Assembly: GCA_028283605.1 (NCBI GenBank)
Contig: JAPWKH010000003.1
Span: 1-64,000 of the forward strand
Reading direction: 5' to 3'
From: Arachidicoccus sp.
GTDB taxonomy: Bacteria > Bacteroidota > Bacteroidia > Chitinophagales > Chitinophagaceae
DNA length: 64,000 bases
This document shows positions 9,067-17,754 of the stretch, piece after piece (position 1 is the stretch's first letter; every line of letters starts with the position of its first letter). The notes beneath the pieces are model-generated. The model was not told the origin of the DNA, made no database searches, and saw nothing but the letters and a program-made list of their open reading frames with translations. The translations under genes and the position numbers were made by a program.

Positions 9067-10653
9067 ATGAAATTTAAAAGTGCTCTTTTAGTTGTTTTCA
9101 TTAGTGCAGCTACTGCTTTAGGAAGTGTGTGGTGCTTTGCCAAATATGAAGAATACAAATATGCCGGTGTACAAGAAGAAGGTAAATTGCCGGTAAATTA
9201 TGCAAGTTTTTATGGCAAGCAAAATGCTGCCGACAATTCGATAGATTTTACTTCTGCTGCATCTTCTGCTACACCTGCAGTAGTTCATATTAAAATTCAA
9301 ACTAAAGCAAAAACAGTTCAAAATCCAAATTATAACGGAGATGATGATAGCGATCCTTTCGGGCAATTATTTGGACAATTGTTTAATCAACCGAAAACAT
9401 ATCAAATTCCCAGTCAAAGAGCCAGCGGAAGCGGTGTTATTGTAACTGATGACGGATACATTGTTACCAACAACCATGTGGTACAGGACGCAGATAAAAT
9501 TACAGTAACTACAAGTGATAAAAAAGTTTATACTGCTCGTGTTATAGGAACTGACCCCGGTAGCGATTTAGCTGTTATTAAAATTGATACAAAAGGCTTG
9601 CCTTATTTGGTTTATGGCAATAGTGACAATGTAAAATTGGGCCAATGGGTTTTGGCAATCGGGTATCCCTTTACTTTGGATGTAACAGTTACTGCCGGCA
9701 TCGTAAGTGCCAAAGCACGTGACATAGGCATAGGAAGGCAAAATGCCCAAGGTAATTCATCGAACTCCATCATTGAATCTTATCTTCAAACAGACGCTGC
9801 TGTAAATCCCGGCAATAGCGGTGGCGCATTGATAAATACAAACGGAGAATTAATCGGCATTAATAGTGCAATAGCATCTCCTACCGGCTCTTACAGCGGA
9901 TACTCATTTGCCATTCCTGTAAATATTGTAAAAAAGGTAGCCGCAGATATTATCAAATACGGCGCGGTTCAGCGCGGCTATATGGGACTAAGTTTTATGG
10001 ATCTGTCAATTGCGACTAATAAATACAAAAGCCAATACAACGTTAAAGATTACAATTCAGGACTGTATGTTACGGATGTTGCCAAAGACGGAGCAGCTGC
10101 TGCCGCAGGTATAAAATCCGGAGATATCATTACCAAAATAAATGGCTTATCAATATTAAGCTCAGGAGAATTATCATCTGTAATGGGAGATAAAAAACCC
10201 GGAGATAAATTATCTGTTACTTATTTGCGTGCAGGCAAAGAAAATACATCTACAATAACATTGAAAAACAGCCTGGGCGACTTAAGTTCACTTACGGCAA
10301 AAGATTTAGCCAATAAATCTTTAGGCGCAAATCTTACAACTATTTCTCCACAGGAAGCCTCACAAAACGGATTGCGGGGAGGTGTAAAAGTTACAGGCAT
10401 TCAAGGTGGCGCATTCCAAAAAGCAGGTGTAAAAGAAGGATTCATCATTATTGATGCGAACAATACAATGATTAAAACGGCTGACCAATTGAATAAACTT
10501 ATTCAGTCGTCTAATGGTTCTGTTTTTATTCACGGTATTTATCCGAACGGAGAACATATCTATGGCTATCGTCTGGATTTGGGAAATAGCAACGGCGACA
10601 ATAACAACACGCCTAATAACGGCGATGATGATGACGATGACGACGGAAATTAA
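9067..10653 (+). CDS. htrA: HtrA/DegP-family periplasmic serine protease
   Basis: Envelope protein quality-control protease. An N-terminal membrane or signal segment (about 5-25) is followed by a trypsin-like domain with the triad His137 (TNNHVV), Asp167 (GSDLAVIK) and Ser251 (GNSGGAL). A PDZ domain (about 300-395) and a second, weaker PDZ (about 410-500) follow. The last 20 or so residues are a low-complexity tail of Asn and Gly ending in seven Asp. The acidic tail is unusual for DegP and may be a calcium-binding or solubility element. A terminator follows directly. Confidence 0.92.
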   Translation: MKFKSALLVVFISAATALGSVWCFAKYEEYKYAGVQEEGKLPVNYASFYGKQNAADNSIDFTSAASSATPAVVHIKIQTKAKTVQNPNYNGDDDSDPFGQLFGQLFNQPKTYQIPSQRASGSGVIVTDDGYIVTNNHVVQDADKITVTTSDKKVYTARVIGTDPGSDLAVIKIDTKGLPYLVYGNSDNVKLGQWVLAIGYPFTLDVTVTAGIVSAKARDIGIGRQNAQGNSSNSIIESYLQTDAAVNPGNSGGALINTNGELIGINSAIASPTGSYSGYSFAIPVNIVKKVAADIIKYGAVQRGYMGLSFMDLSIATNKYKSQYNVKDYNSGLYVTDVAKDGAAAAAGIKSGDIITKINGLSILSSGELSSVMGDKKPGDKLSVTYLRAGKENTSTITLKNSLGDLSSLTAKDLANKSLGANLTTISPQEASQNGLRGGVKVTGIQGGAFQKAGVKEGFIIIDANNTMIKTADQLNKLIQSSNGSVFIHGIYPNGEHIYGYRLDLGNSNGDNNNTPNNGDDDDDDDGN

Positions 10654-10675
10654 TTCGCATTGAATAGAATAAAAC

Positions 10676-10705
10676 AAAAGGGTTTGCTACGGCAAGCCCT
10701 TTTTT
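10676..10705 (+). terminator. Rho-independent terminator after htrA
   Basis: A 12-bp stem (aaaagggtttgc pairing with gcaagccctttt, one G-T pair) closes a 4-base loop and runs into a T tract. It lies 22 bp after the htrA stop. Confidence 0.8.
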
Positions 10706-10772
10706 GTAGATATACTCTATCGGTTGGTGTCTCACAGACCGAAATTTGAAACACACAAAACATCTACCAAAA

Positions 10773-12830
10773 CTATAAAGAAATATTGCCGCCGACACTA
10801 TAATTTCTTTTGGGTGCCGGATTATAAAACCTTCCTCCGTATGCATTGAGATCGTTTCCTAAGCTATACGTTTCGTTTAAACAATTATCCAGCATCATAA
10901 ATATTTCATACGTTATTTTATTAGCCATAAAATGAAATCCGATTTTACTTTGCAATAAATGATACGGTTTGGCAAAAGCATCATTCGCATCATCTAAAGG
11001 AAGTGAAGAAGTATTATTCAAAAGAATATTTAGAAAGAATCCTTTACGCGTATTTGCAGATACGGTAGTTGCATTGATAAATTTTGGTACACCTGTTAAG
11101 CGATTACCGCTATAAACACTGGAACCTTCTGTATAATTTTTAAATTTAAACGGCTGATAACTAAAGCTATTGCTGAGCTGTAAATCAGATAAAAAAGATC
11201 TTTCATTATGAATAATAATTCCGCTCAACCATAGTTCAAATCCTCGTTGCTGCGTGCTTCCTGCGTTTACGTAATATGCAGCATCATTTGTTGCTCCTCT
11301 CGACACAATAGCATCATGCAAGCTGAAATTATAAATTGAGGCATCAAATTGCAAGCGATTGCCTATTGCATTTCCCTTAAATCCGGTTTCAAAATTCCAG
11401 CCAAATTCAGGCTGTAATGAATCATTAAATGTACCATTGGATGGATGCAATTCTGCCAGTGCGGGCGGAGAAAAGCCTTTAGCTGCTAAAGCATATACAT
11501 GAATATTTTTAGTGATTTTATATAATACACTTACACATGGTGCAGGCATTTTTTTGGTGTTTCCGTTTACAAAGCTTTGTTGCAGCATATCAGACGGGCG
11601 GCGATAACGAACCTTTTGCTGGTTCTCACTCAATCCTGCTTGTAAAATCCAGGTATCATTTATTTGTAACGTGGTCTGCACAAAACCAAAGTATTGCGTA
11701 GCATACAGTTCATCTTTAAATTGCAGCGTATCAATTTGGCCACCTTTGTTGCCGTTATCAGTTATATAAGAATGATTCTGCAACCATTCAACTCCGGCAG
11801 ATACATCAAATCTTATCGACGATCTTTTGATATGATAATCAAAATTTGTTCTTCCTCCATAATTCCATTCATGCCTTATTTCATAATTATTTGTAAATGG
11901 ATTTTTGAATGATGTATGATTGAACATTAAAGAAGTTGTATTGTCCAAATCTTTTCCCAGAGCTGATTCCAAGCTGATACCGCTAAAAAATGTTTTGTTA
12001 TATACTGCCGCATGTTGTGTCACAGCCAAAGGATAAGCTGAGGTATCTGTTTCTAATTGATGTAAAGTTAAACCACCCGGAGTTTGATAAAATATATCGG
12101 AATAAAAGAAAATGTAATTCAGTTTTTCATGAGTGGAAATATTGGTAGAGCCATCCCATTTTATAATGTTTTTTCTCAGTGCAGATTGTTGTCTGCAACC
12201 ATTATTTTGCAAGTGTGATTGTTGCAGATTGCTTTGAAAATTTTTATCAGTATATGTCCATGCTGCGTGCTCATCAAATAAGTTATAAGAACCTGTGCCC
12301 ATTCCCAAATTAAAATCATTTGTATGTGCTGTAGAAACGCGGCCGGAATGCAGAATAACCGCGCCGCCTGTATTAGCGCCATACAAACTGCTTGCAGGCC
12401 CTTTTATTATTTCTGCCGATTGGAGCTGAGACGCATCCACCAATTGCAAATAAGTATTGCCGCCGGCATCGGTGAAAGGAATATCATTCCAGTACATTTT
12501 TACATTACGTACGCCATAAGGCGAACGCAACAAACTTCCGCGCAATGATAAACGATAACTTCCCGGCGATCGTTCTTCCATTCTTACTCCGGGAATTGTA
12601 TTAAATATAGGCACAAGCGTTGTGTTATCCAGCAACTGCAACTGTTGCTTGTTAATCACAGAAACCGCTGCCGGCGCGTCTTCTCGATGTACTTGCAAAT
12701 CGAACGCTGTAACTTTTACCGTATCTAATATATGAACTGAATCTGTAAAAAGCTTATTGGTTTGGGCACATAAACTTGATAAACAGAAGTTTGATAATAC
12801 AATAGCAATGCCCATTCTTCTGCACTTCAT
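10773..12830 (-). CDS. TonB-dependent outer-membrane receptor
   Basis: Outer-membrane beta-barrel of 685 residues that imports a ligand using TonB energy. A signal peptide (about 1-22, ending in a LCAQ site) precedes a TonB-box-like stretch (DTVKVTAF) and the plug domain (about 45-160), which contains the SLRG and GPASSLYGANTGGAVI segments. The rest is barrel strands ending in an aromatic-rich strand. There is no carboxypeptidase-regulatory N-terminal domain and no SusD partner, so this is a classical siderophore/cobalamin/metal-type receptor rather than a SusC. The ligand is unknown. Confidence 0.88.
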   Translation of the reverse strand: MKCRRMGIAIVLSNFCLSSLCAQTNKLFTDSVHILDTVKVTAFDLQVHREDAPAAVSVINKQQLQLLDNTTLVPIFNTIPGVRMEERSPGSYRLSLRGSLLRSPYGVRNVKMYWNDIPFTDAGGNTYLQLVDASQLQSAEIIKGPASSLYGANTGGAVILHSGRVSTAHTNDFNLGMGTGSYNLFDEHAAWTYTDKNFQSNLQQSHLQNNGCRQQSALRKNIIKWDGSTNISTHEKLNYIFFYSDIFYQTPGGLTLHQLETDTSAYPLAVTQHAAVYNKTFFSGISLESALGKDLDNTTSLMFNHTSFKNPFTNNYEIRHEWNYGGRTNFDYHIKRSSIRFDVSAGVEWLQNHSYITDNGNKGGQIDTLQFKDELYATQYFGFVQTTLQINDTWILQAGLSENQQKVRYRRPSDMLQQSFVNGNTKKMPAPCVSVLYKITKNIHVYALAAKGFSPPALAELHPSNGTFNDSLQPEFGWNFETGFKGNAIGNRLQFDASIYNFSLHDAIVSRGATNDAAYYVNAGSTQQRGFELWLSGIIIHNERSFLSDLQLSNSFSYQPFKFKNYTEGSSVYSGNRLTGVPKFINATTVSANTRKGFFLNILLNNTSSLPLDDANDAFAKPYHLLQSKIGFHFMANKITYEIFMMLDNCLNETYSLGNDLNAYGGRFYNPAPKRNYSVGGNISL

Positions 12831-13011
12831 AGACAGAAATACTTTTAGTTTAATAAATTATTAGAGCCGATTCACAATATCAAAATAAATAGAAACAATG
12901 CAGAGATGTAAGTCTTGTTTAAAGTTATAGATAATTTGAACAGCAGATTATTAACCTCAAGCCAATATTTGCCGCTCATCAAAAAAAATAATACTGGCGG
13001 CAAACATTATT

Positions 13012-13019
13012 TATATTTG
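13012..13019 (+). promoter_or_regulatory. -7 element (TATATTTG) before the ABC-2 export operon
   Basis: Exact match to TAnnTTTG, 16 bp before the ATG at 13036, in the divergent gap between the TonB receptor and the ABC operon. No clear -33 TTG at the usual spacing. Confidence 0.4.
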
Positions 13020-13035
13020 ATTATAAATCTTCTGT

Positions 13036-13968
13036 ATGCCTTTACTTGAATTAGTGCATCTTAAAAAATATTATGATAGTCATAAAGCGGTAGATGACAT
13101 CAGTTTTCAAATCAACGAAGGAAATATTTTTGGATTGCTCGGCCCGAACGGCGCAGGAAAAACAACTTTGCTTCGCATGATTACCGGTATTTTTTATCCC
13201 GACGAAGGCGAAGTGATTTTAGACGGAAAAAAATTCGATCCGCTGAACGATATTCAAAAAATCGGTTATATGCCCGAAGAAAGAGGGTTGTATAAGAAAA
13301 TGAAAATCGGCGAACAGGCTTTGTATTTGGCACAATTGAAAGGCTTATCGCGCAATGATGCTATGCAAAAAATAAAGTATTGGTTTGAGCGATTGGACAT
13401 GCAATCCTGGTGGAATAAGAAAGTGGAAGACCTTAGCAAAGGCATGGGACAAAAACTGCAATTTGTAACAACTGTATTGCATCAGCCCAAACTCATTATC
13501 CTCGATGAACCTTTCAGCGGGCTCGATCCGGTAAATGCCAATCTGATTAAAGATGAAATATACAACCTTTCAAAAAGCGGAAGCACCATTATTTTTTCCA
13601 CACACAGAATGGAACAGGTGGAAGAAATATGCGATCATATTGTACTGATAAATCTCGGTAAAAAAATTCTAGACGGAAGCGTTAAAGATGTAAAGCAACT
13701 GCATAAAGAAAACCTGTACAATCTTAGCCTAAAAGATAATATTGAAGCGATCGGCAACACCGATATTTTCGATATTCAAAACAAGACACCGGAAAAAATT
13801 ATTTTAAAAATAAAAGAAAACTATTCCAATAACGATGTGCTGAAATATTTTATTGACAGAAATATTGAGATAGAACATTTCAGCGAAATATTGCCGTCTC
13901 TCAACGATATTTTCATACAGCTCGTACATGGTACAAATTCCGTTACACGCAGTTTTCAAAACAATTAA
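13036..13968 (+). CDS. ABC-2 type exporter ATPase (NatA-like)
   Basis: ATPase subunit of a two-gene ABC-2 exporter. Walker A GPNGAGKT lies near residue 37, the signature LSKGMGQKLQ near 133, Walker B KLIILDEPFSGLDP near 150, and the switch histidine in FSTHRMEQ. A C-terminal extension of about 80 residues follows the ATPase core, as in NatA-like proteins (310 residues in all). The permease begins 13 bp after the stop. Substrate not identifiable; sodium, drugs or peptides are all possible for this family. Confidence 0.87.
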   Translation: MPLLELVHLKKYYDSHKAVDDISFQINEGNIFGLLGPNGAGKTTLLRMITGIFYPDEGEVILDGKKFDPLNDIQKIGYMPEERGLYKKMKIGEQALYLAQLKGLSRNDAMQKIKYWFERLDMQSWWNKKVEDLSKGMGQKLQFVTTVLHQPKLIILDEPFSGLDPVNANLIKDEIYNLSKSGSTIIFSTHRMEQVEEICDHIVLINLGKKILDGSVKDVKQLHKENLYNLSLKDNIEAIGNTDIFDIQNKTPEKIILKIKENYSNNDVLKYFIDRNIEIEHFSEILPSLNDIFIQLVHGTNSVTRSFQNN

Positions 13969-13980
13969 TTTCTTGCCCGC

Positions 13981-15267
13981 ATGAATAAAATATTATTAAT
14001 AATAAAAAGAGAATTTCTCAGTCGCGTACAAAAACGTTCGTTCCTTTTGTTAACGATAGGATTGCCGGTTTTAATTGGTGGATTATACGCGTTGATTATT
14101 TATTTCGCCGTTAAAAGCAATAATAAAATAGTCATCAACGTTGCAGATAATGCACATTTTTTTAGAGACAGCTTGCCTTCGAATGATGAAAATATTTCTT
14201 TTGTATTTGCCAAAAATCAACCTATTGATTCGGCAGAAACATTAAGCAAAAACAGCGAAAATACAGGTCTCATTGTAATACAGCAGAATGCAGATATTTT
14301 AAAAGATGGTGTTGAAATAATGTTGAGCAAGAAAATAGGATACGTAGATAAAGAAAAAGTACGCTCTGCCTTAGAAGCACGATTGAAGCAAATGAAACTC
14401 GCTTCAATCGTTACAGATACAGCTATTTTACATCAATTGCAAAGCCCTGCAAAAGTTTCTTTCGTCAATTATACCGATACTAAAGACGGTGTAAAAAACA
14501 CAGAAGACAAATCTGATATTGCAACAGGTGTCGGATTCGCTTCAGGCTTTTTAATTTATATAGTTTTGCTCGTCTACGGTATGATGGTTTTGCGCGGAGT
14601 AATGGAAGAAAAAGTAAACCGGATCGCCGAAGTGATTATCAGCAGCGTAAAACCTTTTCAGTTAATGATGGGAAAAATTATCGGAATAGGATTGGTTGGC
14701 TTGCTGCAATTTTTAATCTGGATTGTACTTACCATATTTTTAAAAGTGCTCGTACCCATGTTTTTCGCTAAATCCGATTCCGGCGCAGCTGCATCAATAC
14801 ATTCTGCAATGTCCGCTATCAGCGATATAAATTTCGCTTTGATAATCCCGGTATTTTTAATTTATTTTCTTGGTGGATATTTTTTGTATGCCTCTTTATT
14901 TGCCGCTATCGGCAGTACGGTAAGTGACGGACAGCAGGATTTACAAGGCTTGCAATTGCCGGTAACATTACCCATTATCTTCGGATTCGTTATCATGACA
15001 CAAGCCATCAACAATCCTACAAGCGGCTTATCCGTGTTTGGAAGTATATTTCCGCTTACCTCACCTGTCGTCATGATTGCGCGCGTTACACAAGGCATTC
15101 CCGATGCTGTTTCTTATCCGGAATTAATTATCAGCATTGTACTTTTATTCGCAACATTTTTGTTTACCACATGGTTTGCCGGAAAAATTTATCGTACAGG
15201 TATTTTAATGTACGGCAAAAAAACAACATGGAAAGAGTTGATGAAATGGGCGTTGAGAAAAAGTTAG
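13981..15267 (+). CDS. ABC-2 type exporter permease (NatB-like)
   Basis: Membrane subunit paired with the preceding ATPase. One N-terminal helix (about 20-42) is followed by a large extracytoplasmic domain (about 45-185) and five or six helices in the C-terminal half. This is the topology of NatB/DUF3526-like ABC-2 permeases. The 428-residue length is normal. The short gap to the ATPase gene indicates one transcript. Confidence 0.87.
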   Translation: MNKILLIIKREFLSRVQKRSFLLLTIGLPVLIGGLYALIIYFAVKSNNKIVINVADNAHFFRDSLPSNDENISFVFAKNQPIDSAETLSKNSENTGLIVIQQNADILKDGVEIMLSKKIGYVDKEKVRSALEARLKQMKLASIVTDTAILHQLQSPAKVSFVNYTDTKDGVKNTEDKSDIATGVGFASGFLIYIVLLVYGMMVLRGVMEEKVNRIAEVIISSVKPFQLMMGKIIGIGLVGLLQFLIWIVLTIFLKVLVPMFFAKSDSGAAASIHSAMSAISDINFALIIPVFLIYFLGGYFLYASLFAAIGSTVSDGQQDLQGLQLPVTLPIIFGFVIMTQAINNPTSGLSVFGSIFPLTSPVVMIARVTQGIPDAVSYPELIISIVLLFATFLFTTWFAGKIYRTGILMYGKKTTWKELMKWALRKS

Positions 15268-15315
15268 AAAAAGTTAGATTAAATGTTATATAGCTTTCGA
15301 CTAATAATAATATTT

Positions 15316-15323
15316 TACCTTTG
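15316..15323 (+). promoter_or_regulatory. -7 element (TACCTTTG) before hisIE
   Basis: Exact TAnnTTTG match 15 bp before the hisIE start. It suggests that hisIE and the overlapping downstream gene have their own promoter, separate from the ABC operon. Confidence 0.45.
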
Positions 15324-15337
15324 CGTCTCAATTTTTT

Positions 15338-15952
15338 ATGATGCAAATAGATTATTCAAAATATGCAGACGGGTTGGTTCCCGCAATCGTTCAGGATGCG
15401 GAAACGGATAAAGTGCTGATGCTGGGTTTCATGAACGAAGATGCGCTTCAAAAAACGCAAACCATTAAAAGCGTTACATTCTACAGCCGCACCAAAAAAC
15501 GCCTTTGGACAAAAGGCGAAGAAAGCGGAAATTTTTTAGTAGTAAAAGATATCAGAACAGATTGTGACAGCGATACAATTTTGATCAAAGCCGTTCCTTT
15601 AGGCCCTGTTTGCCATACAGGCGCGGATACTTGTTTTAATGAAGAAAATAAAAAAAATATCAGCGACGATTTTCTTCCCCAACTCGAGCAGATTATACAG
15701 CAAAGAAAAGAATCAGAAAATCCATCAAACTCTTATGTAGCAAGCCTTTTCGCAAAAGGAATCAATAAAATTGCACAGAAAGTAGGGGAAGAAGCCGTGG
15801 AAGTAGTGATTGAAGCTAAGGATAATAATAATGATTTATTTCTCAACGAAAGCGCCGATCTGTTATTCCATTATTTAATTCTGTTAAATGCTAAAGGCTT
15901 TGCGTTACAAAACGTAATTGATGTTTTAAAGAAAAGGCACGAAGCTAAATGA
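15338..15952 (+). CDS. hisI: Bifunctional phosphoribosyl-AMP cyclohydrolase / phosphoribosyl-ATP pyrophosphatase
   Basis: HisIE fusion carrying out the second and third steps of histidine synthesis in the cytoplasm. The N-terminal HisI domain (about 1-112) has the metal motif DCDSD and the zinc cysteines in VCHTGADTC. The C-terminal HisE domain (about 118-204) has the GEEAVEVVIEA and ESADLLFHYLI motifs. The next gene overlaps its stop by 4 bp (ATGA). No other his gene is nearby, although hisIE normally ends a his operon. Two adjacent ATGs (15338 and 15341) are both possible starts. Confidence 0.93.
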   Translation: MMQIDYSKYADGLVPAIVQDAETDKVLMLGFMNEDALQKTQTIKSVTFYSRTKKRLWTKGEESGNFLVVKDIRTDCDSDTILIKAVPLGPVCHTGADTCFNEENKKNISDDFLPQLEQIIQQRKESENPSNSYVASLFAKGINKIAQKVGEEAVEVVIEAKDNNNDLFLNESADLLFHYLILLNAKGFALQNVIDVLKKRHEAK

Positions 15953-16788
15953 AGTTAAAATTTCTTTCATATTTTTTCTTATTAATTCCTGTTTTTTGTT
16001 TTTCACAAAACATGGATGCAGAATTAAATAATCAAGAAAATACCGATTGGTATAATAAAATTTTCAAGCCATTCGAAGATAGCGTTGAATATTATTCCGC
16101 TAAATTAAAATTACCGCAAACGCCCGCTGAAAGAAAAATTTCTTTTGCCTCCTACAACAGGCAACTATTTATTTTTCGTAATCAGTTGAAAAATTTCGTG
16201 CAACTACATTCAACGGACGATTCTGCTGCAAAAGCATTAATTATTACTTGCTTTCGAGGTATCGATGTGAATATGGATACGCTGTATTCAATAGCTGAAA
16301 TACTTATCGGACAAGGTTTACAGAATAAATATGCCAATTATTTTTTTCAGGAAATACAAGGAAGAAAAAACGATGAAGCCGGAAAAATGTTCATTCCTTT
16401 TTCTATGGCCGACATCAACAACAATACGATTTCTTCCGATGACATGAAAGGAAAATATACTTTAATTTTATTTTGGGCAAGCTGGTGCATTCCTTGCCGC
16501 GCAGAGATTCCGCGCTTATCGGAAGTTTATAGCCAATTTAAAAATAAAAATTTCGATGTTCTCGCCGTATCGATGGACACAAACAAACAAAATTGGTTGC
16601 GTGCTGTTCGTCAAGACAAAACCGGTTGGCACAATTTGTTTGACGGAAATGCCTGGAATGATGATGTGGCAAGGAATTACGCCGTTCATATAATACCGAA
16701 AAATTTGTTACTGGATACTTCAGGAAAAATTATCGCAAGAAATATTTCGCCGGAAGGCTTGAGAAAAATACTAAGCAAGACACCATAA
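15949..16788 (+). CDS. TlpA-like thioredoxin-family envelope protein
   Basis: Probably periplasmic thiol-disulfide reductase. A signal peptide (about 1-19, cleavage after FCFS) precedes an alpha-helical domain of about 130 residues and a C-terminal thioredoxin fold. The active site WASWCIPCRAEIP has Cys180 and Cys183, and the cis-Pro loop follows in VHIIPKNLLLD. The N-terminal helical part resembles the DUF4369/TlpA-associated extensions seen in Bacteroidota. It overlaps hisIE by 4 bp, so it is translated from the same message although the functions are unrelated. Confidence 0.83.
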   Translation: MKLKFLSYFFLLIPVFCFSQNMDAELNNQENTDWYNKIFKPFEDSVEYYSAKLKLPQTPAERKISFASYNRQLFIFRNQLKNFVQLHSTDDSAAKALIITCFRGIDVNMDTLYSIAEILIGQGLQNKYANYFFQEIQGRKNDEAGKMFIPFSMADINNNTISSDDMKGKYTLILFWASWCIPCRAEIPRLSEVYSQFKNKNFDVLAVSMDTNKQNWLRAVRQDKTGWHNLFDGNAWNDDVARNYAVHIIPKNLLLDTSGKIIARNISPEGLRKILSKTP

Positions 16789-16799
16789 AAATTTGTTTT

Positions 16800-17615
16800 A
16801 TGATGCAACTAAAACTTTTTGCAGAAAAGTTCCTTCCCGGCAGTGTACTTAAAGCAGCGAAGAACACCTACCGAACTCTGAGAGGAATTATTAAAAGCAA
16901 AGCATACAAAGGAGATGAAGTTTATTGCCCTTGTTGCAATAAACATTTTTCTCATTTCGCAGATTTCAAATACAGCCTTGAACTCACCAACAGCAAGCGT
17001 TTTAAGGATACTTATAAAAATATTGATTGTCCATATTGTTATTCGCATCCTCGCCATCGAATCGTATGTTTTTCCTTAAATCACATAAAAGAAAAACTGA
17101 AGAAAAATAATGTAACTGCTTTAATGATTGGCGCTGAATATTCCATAGAAAAATGGTTCAGGGACAATCAAATAAATTTTATCACAACCGATTTATTTGA
17201 CAAGACAGCCGATATAAAAGCCGATATACAAAATATGCCATTTGACAATAACAGTCAGTCATTAATTATCTGCAATCATGTGTTGGAGCATGTTCCGAAT
17301 GTAAAAGTTGCCTTGAAAGAATTATACAGAATACTAAGCCAAGACGGCATATTGGAAATTTCTGTACCTACGGATAAAAGCTTTTCTCATACGATTGAAA
17401 ATACCGGAGAACTTTCTGTAAATGAAAGAATCGAAAAATTTGGGCAGATAGACCATATGCGCATTTTCGGAAACGATGTTGAGGAAATCATCCGCAGCGC
17501 TTGTTTTTCCGTTGAAATTATTGATGGAGAAAAATTACCCGAAAATATTGTAGCAAAAATTGGTCCGGCCAATTACGATGACAACAGAATTTATGTGTGC
17601 AGAAAAACACAATGA
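16800..17615 (+). CDS. Class I SAM-dependent methyltransferase with N-terminal zinc-ribbon-like motif
   Basis: A pair of cysteine motifs (CPCC near 41 and CPYC near 78) at the N-terminus probably binds zinc. A Rossmann-type methyltransferase domain follows: the second acidic strand is ITTDLFD, motif IV is NHVLEHVPN, and a GILEISVP strand comes next. The motif I glycine-rich loop is weak (ALMIGAEYSIEKW). This arrangement occurs in methyltransferases of polysaccharide gene clusters, but no such cluster surrounds it here. Substrate unknown. Confidence 0.75.
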   Translation: MMQLKLFAEKFLPGSVLKAAKNTYRTLRGIIKSKAYKGDEVYCPCCNKHFSHFADFKYSLELTNSKRFKDTYKNIDCPYCYSHPRHRIVCFSLNHIKEKLKKNNVTALMIGAEYSIEKWFRDNQINFITTDLFDKTADIKADIQNMPFDNNSQSLIICNHVLEHVPNVKVALKELYRILSQDGILEISVPTDKSFSHTIENTGELSVNERIEKFGQIDHMRIFGNDVEEIIRSACFSVEIIDGEKLPENIVAKIGPANYDDNRIYVCRKTQ

Positions 17616-17726
17616 ATGAATAAGAAATTTTTCATCATTCCTCTCATGCATTAATATTAATCTATTTTCAACGCATTCATAAGTCGTAAATCCACAAAAT
17701 CTTTCCAATTCCTCGTTCAGACTTTT

Positions 17727-17734
17727 TATCTTCG
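17727..17734 (+). promoter_or_regulatory. -7-like element (TATCTTCG) before aspS
   Basis: One base off TAnnTTTG (TTCG for TTTG), 20 bp before the aspS start. The same TTCG variant lies before recQ (34122-34129, minus) and the NtrC-like gene (4866-4873, minus). Confidence 0.35.
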
Positions 17735-17754
17735 CAATCCAAAAATTTAGAATT

